64,000 bases of DNA from contig BSQZ01000036.1 of the NCBI GenBank assembly GCA_033239005.1, forward strand, positions 4,925,501 through 4,989,500, read 5' to 3'. The DNA comes from Lamellibrachia satsuma (lineage: Eukaryota > Annelida > Polychaeta > Sabellida > Siboglinidae). Of this stretch, positions 55,181 through 64,000 are shown piece after piece (positions within the stretch are counted from its first letter, which is position 1; each line of letters starts with the position of its first letter). Below the pieces are notes generated by a model. The model ran no database searches. It was not told the DNA's origin and was given only the letters and a program-made list of their open reading frames with translations. The position numbers were made by a program, and so were the translations under genes.

Positions 55181-55450
55181 AGTTTTTAAAGAATAGTCTG
55201 AAGCTGCATCTGTGGCAAGCATGGCAAGAGGTAGATTGTTCCAAAGGCGCCGAGCTGCGTACAAGGAAATGTTGTCGCCTTGAGTACAGGTAAGCGCCGG
55301 GGTGGGGTGGGGTGGGGTGGGGGCGGAGAGAGAAACACAGAGCCAGCTACTGTCAATATTTGTAAGCACGACGCCGGTAACCGCACTGTTCAAGAGTAAC
55401 CTGGCCCTACACAAAACACAAATAGCCCATCTAGGATCTCGACAAGTCAA
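55097..55450 (-). mobile_element. LINE 3'-end fragment with G-rich minisatellite
   Basis: The minus strand reads YAARRLWNNLPLAMLATDA, then FKCVCMLCSKC, the WNxLP pattern of the LINE ORF2 C-terminus. A (ggggtggggtgg)n run (55298-55322) interrupts it. Confidence 0.55.
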
Positions 55451-57050
55451 TCATAGTAACTCGTTAATTTAACTTAATTACTTCTATGAGGCGGCGCAAC
55501 AGGTTACACTCGGAAAAAATAAGATTTCAGCCAGAGGGGTCATATGGGCCAATACCCCTAAGTAATCCACTGTCTTATGTATTTTAGCAGCGGATTTCTA
55601 AACTTTAAAGTGGGGGAAGTAACCCTAATTTGTGCACTATTATATCGCATGGTTAGTACCTTGAATCACTCACTAGAGGCCACTAGGATAGCAGAGGAAT
55701 TCCCAGATTAACTAGCTTGACGGGTTTCAGTGAATGACCACCGCAGTTTGTCCTGGACCGGAGACGTGTGCTGACGGTGATATTCTACGTTAGACATGTT
55801 GGCCTTCTCGCGGATTAGTTTTACATTTCTATACCATGGTGAGTTAGTTTTGTCACATATATACATATATATTTGCATTTTAATTAAGTAGACTTGGTAA
55901 AACTGTAGTTTAGATTACATGTTTGAATTTGCCATTGGGCTCTTCAGCTACGGGCGTGGCAGTGTCGCAAGAAGCTCGCCTGTTGAATTCAATGTCGTTC
56001 GTGTATGCCTAGGCAGTGTCATACTGTGAAACTTAAATACTTCAATAAATACTTAAATAAATACTTAGTATATAATCTGCATGAAACTAATTGTTTGTTA
56101 TGTTATATTGTTATGTTTTATCATATATGATTGGTGATTTGTGAAATTAAATTGAAAGTTATTTGTAACCTTGGTTTATGTGTTAAGTATGTCTAGCACT
56201 AACTAATGCGAACACGAGGTGCGGCTATTTCTGTTCAGCAAGTTAGTAATGTGGCGGTCGTTCAATTACAGTGTCACGGTGGGTCTGGTAAACACGTGCA
56301 TTCATCTGTGACGTGAGTGCCTATTAGCTCCATAGCTAATAGGCACTCACGTCAGATGGATTTGTCAGTCACCTGTGCTCCATAAGCTTCGCGCCGAGAT
56401 ACTCCTACTTAAACACATATACAATGGTATCCATTAGTGAATATTTATCAGTTTGCAGACGTTATTTCAAAGAAGACATGTTTAAGTTTGACATACGATG
56501 TAAGCTAGATATTTAAGTTATATTTAGTAGCAGGACAGGGAGAACACCACTAATGTTTACTACCGTTCGTACTTTTAAGAACGGTAATGGGAGGGGTCTC
56601 AACCTAAGTCCCACCTGTTTGGGGGAGCGGCAACCTCCCACCAGTTTTTAGAGTACCATCTCCCACCAATCCAACCTCCCACCAATGTTGAGGTCAACCT
56701 ACTACCATTTTTGAGGACCTAACACTCAATTGTGGCTACGTATGAGATAAGTTTAACTTATATGGTATATAAGTTGCATTGAGATACCTTGGGAGTAATT
56801 TTTTATTTCACTTTCTCAGTTGCTGCATTAACTAAGCGAATAAATTGCCATGGTTTTACTTGACTACATCCGGGAAAGTAAGGTCTGACATATATAGCTC
56901 GATTCAATGTTTGTGATGACAATTGCATGACATATATCATGTTTATTATTGAATACGTTATATTAAGACACACATTAAGTATTTTGTTACCCGGTATCTT
57001 TCATCACAAACGGTTTACGCATCTATTTATTGATACGTCTTTTCGAAAAT
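55451..57050. other. Intergenic, a few splice- or start-like coincidences
   Basis: An ATG at 55796 is followed 43 bases later by a GTGAGT donor, and another, with a gccATGG context at 56850, by GTAAGG. Neither has an identifiable partner exon. The stretch also contains the hairpin at 56309-56354. I do not call a gene here. Confidence 0.3.
56309..56354. repeat. Perfect 21-bp hairpin with 4-nt loop
   Basis: The left arm tgacgtgagtgcctattagct and right arm (56334-56354, its exact reverse complement) are separated by ccat. Pairing resumes beyond a 2-nt bulge (catctg with gatg). The tight loop and perfect arms look more like a foldback element or a replication-slippage palindrome than a typical microRNA precursor. 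Confidence 0.95.
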
Positions 57051-57291
57051 TTGTGCAGCCTGGTTTATTTTAGTAATGAAGTTGTCCAAACCAGACTGAC
57101 GCTTCGATGCAGCCAACGCCAGGCCAAAATAGCAACGTATTTCGATTTATTTAAGTGGCGAGATCTGGCGGATAATCTAAAAATTACATTGCATATCAGT
57201 CCCAGCACTAAGGTGATGTTGTCATCGAAGCATCTCGTCTGTGGTAGGTCCAAATCTCAAGTATATGTCTTTGGAAAATATTCAAATATAC
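57051..57291. other. Unrecognised open stretch, possible exon
   Basis: Open on both strands for about 190 bp. An acceptor-like TTTGTGCAG ends at 57059 and a donor-like GTAGGT lies at 57243 on the + strand. The + frame includes YFDLFKWRDLADNLKITL. No family is recognised, so no gene is called. Confidence 0.25.
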
Positions 57292-57410
57292 CTGGAAAAG
57301 CTTTATTTCATGATGGTGAACATGTCACATTTATGGGTTGATTTTTAGTGGGCCCTCAATTACATATACTCTGAAAACCACAGTTATATAAAATATACAA
57401 GTCAAAGCTT
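57292..57410. repeat. Dispersed repeat, copy 2
   Basis: This matches 49316-49450 (aaaagctttatttca, gatggtgaacatgtcac, cacagttatataa). Confidence 0.75.
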
Positions 57411-59250
57411 GGTTTTCTTTTCAATTAATCCAAATTGAACCATTGATTATGATCATATCAGCTTTCGTTTGATACGACGCGGCTCGTCAGAATCAGGTGC
57501 TTGAATAATGGAAAGTGAATCACTGTAGCTCACTGCTGTGTTTGCAGTGTGTTCTGAGTACAACCATGTACATACGTGGAACGTGACCTGATTCCTCGGC
57601 ATGACCAGCACACAGCCCGTTTAGTGGCCTTGGCTTGGCATCATTCAAGGTGATCTCCATAGAGATGGTGGAACCACACCTTCAGTATATCCACAGAAAC
57701 AACTTTGGTAAGTCACATTAACAGGATCTAGAATTACAAGAATTAGATATTTCAGTAAATTAGATGATAAAAAAAAATTATTGGAAAACTGGGCACCCCT
57801 TTTTTCTGAGACTGGACCCGCCCGTTATGTGAAGAAGAATGTTGTTATATAGGAAAAGAATAACAATTAATATTCGATGAGCCACCTTAAAATTTGTATT
57901 TAATCAAGTTACTGAGCCAGCAAATTACATTGTTCACTGATGTTATAAAAAATGACTATCAACTAACTGAAATTCGCTGATACGCTTTCATCTGCAAAGA
58001 CAGCCGAAAATCAACTTCGGTATTTGTACAATTTGCAGACATTCTGTGTGTAATGCAGTAGCAGAACAATATCCAGGATATACTTCTGAAGATATATTGT
58101 CTCATAAAAAGTATTTCTGGAATACTGTCCGTGGAGTTAATGATGAGATATTGTCCAGATAATATTGGTAGGCATACAATCAGAGAGATGCTAACTTATA
58201 TGAATCGTACATTGTGAAACTTTTACTACGTGCCACGCCACTGCATTACTAGAAAAAAGTCCTCTCCGTGGTTGTTCGACTGGGGCAGCGAACATACCAT
58301 GACTCGTGCAACTCTTCTGCGCACCGCAGCGTTCGGGGCATTGTTTTTGGAATTACGTGCATCCTGGTTATATTGAGTACGATAAATTATTACTATTTTC
58401 TGAATTGTATCACCTGTATACAAAAGAAAGAGGCATTTGTTTTAATTTTACAATGACACTAAACATTCAAACACTACCACTCCTAGTCACTGTGGAAATA
58501 CGTGCATATAACACTTTTATAACATTTCACCGATTTATGAATTGGAAGGTATATTTTATGTGCCGACTCCATTTTTACTTGGCAACTATTATAGCATCTG
58601 TACTATCATAATATTTGCATGTGTGTATGTATGTATTATTATTCAGGCAATGTTTCGTCCATATTTATATGGACGAACCAATATGGTACACAACTCCTTA
58701 TTTCGGTATTTTATGCATGGTTAGATGTTTAACATTCAACTTGTTGCTGCGTTCGATCAGAATAGTCCAGGCATGACGTATCTTTGTTGTACTCGACATT
58801 CGAAAGAACACAAAGCTGTGGTTGGGCATCCTAGACTGACTTTGCCATGTACTGTCAGGGCGATCAAACATAGACTAAAACAGAACTAAAAACACGGGGA
58901 AGGAGTTGTAGACCGAACTGTCCAGGTATGTGGGTGTCTGTCTTGCCCCAGGGTGCACCAAGATGGCTTTTTGAGGTATTCGTACTGCTGCAAATGTTCA
59001 TCCTCCAATGGTCGTCGGCATACTTCTTCAAATGTTCATCCTATCATTCCACCATTATTCAACATATGTGTAATATAGATGTAATGTTTGGTCGAGTTAG
59101 AATTATATATATATATATATTATTGGAATGGAACCTTTGGTTGATTCAGGCAGAAAAGGAAGCATTTAACTAGACAGTTTTTCTTAAACCTATGTGTAAC
59201 AAGATATTTGTAAATTTTGTTTTTTAACATATTCACATGGCCTGCATTAA
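57411..59250. other. Intergenic, no recognised gene
   Basis: Mid-size frames (58268-58611, 58928-59173) show no recognisable family. A short repeat shared with 52508-52540 is at 57788-57825, and a short TA run at 59104-59120. Confidence 0.4.
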
Positions 59251-59252
59251 CA

Positions 59253-59430
59253 GAAACTATAGAACATTTTGCCATTTATTTATTGTCCTTTGGGAAGATG
59301 AAATGACGACGTCTGTTAATATCATTCCAGACACAATGGGTCAGCTGTGGACTCCATCTCTCGTGAGTAGGACATCACCACGAAGAAGTGAGTTGGTTGT
59401 GTCTGAGATTTTCCCAGAAGCATATGGTAA
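59253..59430 (+). other. Possible isolated exon
   Basis: A CATTAACAG acceptor-like site is followed by an open frame containing SVNIIPDTMGQLWTPSL, then VSRTSPRRSELVVSEIFPEA, and ends at GTAAGTGAG (59431). The donor is strong but the upstream pyrimidine tract is poor. No family or partner exon is recognised. Confidence 0.2.
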
Positions 59431-59513
59431 GTGAGCAAGGAATATATATATTTAGATTTCATTAGTTTATTCTGTTCTGTGATCATGTGCTGGAGCTTCC
59501 TTAGCTAATTTAG

Positions 59514-59601
59514 GTGAAAATTAATGAATTTGCTTTTGCTATAATTGATGAAGCCATGTGAAAATTAATGAATTTGCTTTTGCTATAATTGATGAAACCA
59601 T
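59514..59601. repeat. 44-bp tandem duplication
   Basis: Two adjacent copies of gtgaaaattaatgaatttgc, then ttttgctataattgatgaa, differ at one base (gcc/acc). Confidence 0.97.
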
Positions 59602-60204
59602 GAAAGAGACGTATCACGTTCCATCTATTCGTATTTTAGCGCCTTTTTTTAAAGACCTCTGTCCAGATATACAGATTATTGGCGGTTTCATGTAAAATCT
59701 CCCAATCCCGCTCAGTCTCAAAATTGTATGGTAATAAGACTGAATTAATATCACACCATTAATTATTTCAATACTATGGGGGAAAGTTCATTTTGGTAAA
59801 CGTGTGCCCTGTACGTGAAAACGCCCACATACAAATGTATTTATTATTACCTTTGTTAAATTTAATGGATGTAAATGTTATAACTTATGTTTGTTTGTTT
59901 GTTTGTTTATTTGTTTGTATGTTTGTTTGTTATTTGAAAAATACCGTTGCAGTCGGGGGTCCAACAAAATGAAGATATTGCCAAATGGTTTCTCCTCGAA
60001 GTGTTTAAGGACAATCAGTGCAGACAGTTCTGGTGACACAGCAAATGATCAAGTGTTGACTGCATTTATACAATTCGGTGAACCATGTGTAGGCGTTAGA
60101 TCCGTTATTGACCAGACTTGGACTTACAACTTGGATCACCAAGTGTATGCTAATAAATCACAGAAATATGCTATTTTGGCTACACGAGATACAATTCACT
60201 TCCA
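59602..60204. other. Intergenic with a (GTTT)n run
   Basis: A gttt/gtat microsatellite lies at 59889-59932. The frame beyond it (to 60211) is partly repeat-derived and not recognised. Confidence 0.4.
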
Positions 60205-60315
60205 AAACTAGCTCAGGGATTGTCTCCACAAAATCTTCCACTGGATGACAGAGACTACATTAAAGTTAAATGCAAGTAAAACCGAGTTTGTTATTATTGG
60301 TGAGGTAAATTTTCC
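60205..60315 (+). mobile_element. LINE reverse-transcriptase fragment
   Basis: The frame reads LRDCLHKIFHWMTETTLKL, then NASKTEFVIIG, matching the WMxxNxLKLNxxKTEFIxxG block that follows the FADD box in many LINE RTs. Only about 35 codons remain. Confidence 0.7.
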
Positions 60316-61188
60316 ATGTCTATTTGAATCGATTAGGTGTGCACAATATGTGCAAGACGTTTCCTTATGTGCCAGGCATGTAGAGAAGCACAGTAAAATC
60401 AAAACGTGTGGAAAGCATTAATTTAACAGTGTGACCTGGCTGTTCTTCGAAGAGAAAAAATGTGCATGTGTGCTGGAGTGCCATAAAACACTAACATTAT
60501 ATAGCCTTTTTGTTTTGGGAGTGACGTAAAGTGATATAATGAAAGCATTGAGTTACTAAAATGCAAGGAAGGAAATCAACATAATAATTTACATGTAATT
60601 GATTACGGATTGACAGACGTTTGCTACGATGACAATAAAACTGATGCCGATTGATCAACTAATGCGAATCGAGAACAATAACCTTTATCTGAATATGTAA
60701 TGATCGATGTTCTTTTGTTTAAAAAATAAGAGACCAATGACGTGAGTGACACTTAGCATTATCTGCTATTTGGTTGCACCTCCTATCGGTCGGTGGAGAG
60801 ACCAATCCACAGTCACCGAGTCTCTTATGGTTGCTTATCGAGCAGCTCTCAGGGGAGAGATTTGTCGGCCCCCAGACCATTGTGCAGTTCTCCACCCAAA
60901 CTACTGACAATCCCTATATGTTGAGCTTGCAACACTTATTACAACACGTCTACCCGTTTATATAGTATGTACACCTGTTTAGATGAATGTATGATGTGAA
61001 CTCTTGAAACATGTTCACTTTACATTTAACTGATATAATAACTATTAATTAAACGATTTAGTTAATTAGAATGTTTCTTATATGGCATAGTTCATGTTGT
61101 AATGCAGCAAAATGTATAACATGCATAAATAATATTACTAGTCTATGTTATTGATATTGAATTATGCAGATCTAGTGGTGAAAATTAT
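60316..61188. other. Intergenic, no recognised feature
   Basis: This is mostly AT-rich. The 60720-60965 stretch is open on both strands without a recognisable family. Confidence 0.4.
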
Positions 61189-61224
61189 GCGCATGCGCCG
61201 GAAGTGATCACTCTAAGATGGCGT
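61189..61224 (+). promoter_or_regulatory. NRF1 / ETS / YY1 motif cluster, promoter-like
   Basis: A perfect palindromic NRF1 site (gcgcatgcgc, 61189-61198) runs straight into an ETS site (ccggaagtga, 61198-61207), and a YY1-type aagatggcg (61215-61223) follows 7 bases later. In animal genomes this order and spacing is typical of a TATA-less housekeeping core promoter, with the YY1 ATG often the start codon. The ATG at 61218 opens only a nine-codon frame (MASTRTLTV), so a splice near 61241 or an untranslated use would be needed. Confidence 0.5.
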
Positions 61225-63189
61225 CTACTAGAACGTTGACCGTGTAATTGATATCAACAACCCTTCAAAACCCTGTCTTAGGAATACAACACACTCCAAA
61301 TGGAAAAGGTTTATTATATTGGCAATAGTATCATCGAACAGTTGCGTTAACTGGTATGTCTGTTTATTATCTATGCATCTAGCAATTTCCACCGCCGTTA
61401 CTTTGTTGAACAAATGCACATAACAGTTACGTTAGCCAACAATAAGCCAAAACGCCTAGAAAGTGTATCGTCTCCTTGCAAGCAACATACTAGCCACATT
61501 TTCTTGAGGCTAATACACAGTCATGAGTTGCATCAGAAGCAGAAAAAATAGTTGTAACTAATAATTAATCTGTCCCAATACATTATTCAAAACTCCATAT
61601 GAAATGATCAATCGTTTGTAGAATGAATAAAATATATATCAGAATTAATACCATATCAAATATGTGTACTCCTTAGTATAGATATTATTTATCTACAAAG
61701 CCAAATTATGTTTATACACAAACCTTCCGCATTCTGTTAGGTCACAAAGTCCCTGTTTATAATGCACCTTTTGTTAGTAGCTGTCTCGAATCATCTCTTT
61801 CTTCACCAATTTCGTCTGACTGGTTGTCAACGCAATGCATTTCTACCTATCTAGATGAGATCAGCTTTTACAGAAAACATAACAGGAAGCACGCAGCGTG
61901 TGGTATTGATATACAACGTATGTTGAAACAGATAACATGCACGTCAACGCGGAATTAGCACACGAAATGCTATCTTGCACACTCCTCCATATTTCTCCAA
62001 TTGATCATTCTTCAGTCATGGTAGGCCGTACACCGTATACCAATTTTTGGAAGAAGAATCACCAACTTCGCATGGATTGCTATATAAGACACGCTAAATG
62101 CAAGAACTCCACGCATGCTGGCTGGTAAACAGGAATGAACCCTTGTGGCATGTTGTCTGTGCTGGCGGAGGTAATCAACGAACCACGACATGCATTGTCC
62201 ATGCGCTCGGACGGCGTTGTCCTGTTTGCATCAGATTATCATTTGCAGCACCACGACTTGACACCTGTTAACGCACTGAATGACGTTGTAATCCTCACTT
62301 AGAAGCGCAATTTCTATGTCGCAATTATTCTGGTATCCTAATTGTATCGACACAGGCGTGTTGTTCTATTGAGGATACGTAATCGTTCTGTTTACAACAA
62401 TTTTCTCAACACGGTTACACAAAAAATAATAGTACGCATCAGTTGGTGTACGTTCAGTGTTCTGCTGTAAATGTGATTTAAATGTGGGCAGAAAAGGACT
62501 GCCCCTTACGTTGGATAAAAATGTATCGCAACTTCTCTGGAAAGTTTTTATTCTAAATGTATCGACACATGCATATTGTAATGTCGAGAATACGTAATCG
62601 GGGATGGAAGCAGACAGGGAGGGGGGCAGACAGATACGCATGACAATTATGTTCGTTGTATCCAGTCCTTTGCACTGTTCAAAGTGTTTTACATTTCACC
62701 CCCTAGCACACCTGTTCATTCCAACTTCATCTCGACTTCTCTGGGAAGCACTCAGTCATGCTGCAGTTACTGCACGAAGACCATTCTGAAGATTTCCCTC
62801 GATAACCGTTAGCCATGAAAGGTTAAAAGGCAACAGTGTTGTTCTTTATTAAATATGCAAATCAGTAGATGTAAGTACATGTTTTGGTTAAGACAATGGC
62901 TGTGTACACTATAAAAAACATCTGCTGGGAATTTGTCTATGTCTATGTCGAATAGAAATTCCTGGGGATGAGTAACTTTTGACCTGCACTAGTCCCCCGG
63001 GCGAGTGGCTATTTTCCACTCGTTTTGCAACAATATAAATGCAAGCAATTTGAATTAGGCGTACATACATAAACGTAACGCATTGTATCGAACAATTAAA
63101 TTTCAAATCTTCTTTCCCGATATATCCGATTTCGTAAACGAGCAGCCACTACACTACTGACAACACATACAGAAACGACAAGCAGTGTG
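61225..63189. other. Downstream of the motif cluster, no recognised gene
   Basis: A loosely repeated word (gtatcgacaca, then gatacgtaatcg / gaatacgtaatcg) lies at 62343-62385 and 62557-62602. Several short frames have no recognisable family. Confidence 0.4.
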
Positions 63190-64000
63190 CAACGTTTATC
63201 CATCACATTGCTCAGGCACAAAGGGATGAAATGAAAGAGATGGTTGCCGAGGCAAAGTTTGTGTCCCTCATCTGCGATGGTTCAACTGACAACAGCCACA
63301 CCGAGGCCGAACTGGCATGTTCGGTACTGTCACCAAGGGTCAATTAATGTTCACTTTGTTGGGGTGAAAAATATTGCCAAGGGGGATGGGATGCCCAAGA
63401 GATAGAAGTGGCATTGTCAACTCTCTTCACATATTACTTTGCTGGCCCCTCGTGGGAAAAGAAGATTGTGGGAACTGGAACTGACGGCGCAAGCAACATG
63501 TTGGGGAAAAACAATGGATTTATGGCGAAACTGCGACAACGGCTAGACCGACCAGAACTTGTAACTGTTCACTGCTCTGCACACAGAAATGAAGTGGCTT
63601 ACAATGAAGCTGTTCGCGGGATACAGCTGTACAAGAAAGTTGATGCACTGCTCCTCTCTTTGTACTTCTTCTATCGGAACAGCCCCCTCAACATGAGCAG
63701 CCTCAAACAAGCTTTTGATACGCTCGGAGAGACCCACCGTATCCCGAGTAGAGTCGGCGGGACACGTTGGGTTCCCCATATATCTAGAGCAGTTTCCAAT
63801 GTGCTGAAGGGATACAAGGGGCTTGTGACCCATTTATCCCAGGTCATGAACCCCGATGTACACGGAAGGGCAAAAGAGCAGCGCGCAAAGGCAAAGAATT
63901 ATTACTACGCACTGCAACATTCCAAGGATGTACTTCCTCCACTTCATGGCAGATGTAACTGCAGCCTTGAATGATGTCTCAACAACATTCCAGCAGAAGG
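63190..64000 (+). pseudogene. hAT-derived ZNF862/KIAA1586-like sequence, frame broken, runs off the right edge
   Basis: Joined across shifts, the frames read EMKEMVAEAKFVSLICDGST, then GSINVHFVGVKNIAKGDG, then the long frame with KIVGTGTDGASNMLGKNNG, ELVTVHCSAHRNEVAYNE, FYRNSPLNMSSLKQAFD and PSRVGGTRWVPHISRAV. This order (SDGSTD, GxDGAxxMLGxxxG, HCxAHRLELA, FYxxSPxNxxxL, GTRWxxH) is that of domesticated and free hAT transposases grouped with ZNF862 and KIAA1586. Frame shifts are seen near 63330, 63395 and 63930, with stop codons nearby. The N-terminal zinc finger is not seen and the C-terminal part is outside the window. Confidence 0.85.

Noticed and set aside
56309..56354. microRNA precursor
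   Set aside because: The stem is perfectly paired with a 4-nt loop, unlike animal precursors, which have mismatches and larger loops.

Overview
This is AT-rich animal nuclear DNA: GT-AG introns, long minisatellites, (TA)n tracts and decayed CR1, Penelope, hAT and Helitron-like elements. The mix resembles a marine invertebrate such as a mollusc or another lophotrochozoan, but nothing in the window fixes the species.

Positions 849-43951 (+ strand) hold most of one gene: a receptor protein tyrosine phosphatase of the R3 type (PTPRB/PTPRJ/PTPRO/PTP10D-like). Its 5' end lies outside the window. The readable exons encode 12 fibronectin type III (FN3) domains (849-19080), the membrane-proximal extracellular module of R3 phosphatases (20443-23603), a transmembrane helix (24692-24800), a basic juxtamembrane stretch (28798-28890), one complete PTP domain (29374-41924) and a short acidic tail with a PIYANV tyrosine motif and stop codon (ending 43951). 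FN3 boundaries are phase-1 introns wherever I could resolve them; the exit of the last FN3 domain is unresolved.

Two features stand out. First, the piece of the PTP domain from the WPD loop to the catalytic cysteine is present twice, as exons 36405-36562 and 38771-38922. Both are open and both have phase 0 in and phase 2 out, so they can replace one another but cannot be joined in frame. One has WPD with NC; the other has WND with HC. They look like mutually exclusive exons that would give two enzymes with different catalytic-site residues. Second, a recent 6-kb direct duplication (5757-11770 and 11775-17670) has copied four FN3 domains in frame. One duplicated exon in copy 1 carries clustered small deletions that break the frame.

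Introns hold a 34-bp minisatellite with 476-bp higher-order periodicity, 600-bp pyrimidine tracts, a 36-bp repeat carrying splice-like signals, a 28-bp satellite between the two alternative exons, a Penelope-like element with long inverted ends, and a decayed minus-strand LINE. Downstream of the gene (44-64 kb) the window is mostly repeats: a rearranged CR1 LINE (45.3-48.9 kb), LINE fragments, a non-autonomous hAT-like element inside a (TA)n array (53.7-54.9 kb), an NRF1/ETS/YY1 promoter-like motif cluster at 61.2 kb, and a frame-broken hAT-derived ZNF862/KIAA1586-like sequence running off the right edge.
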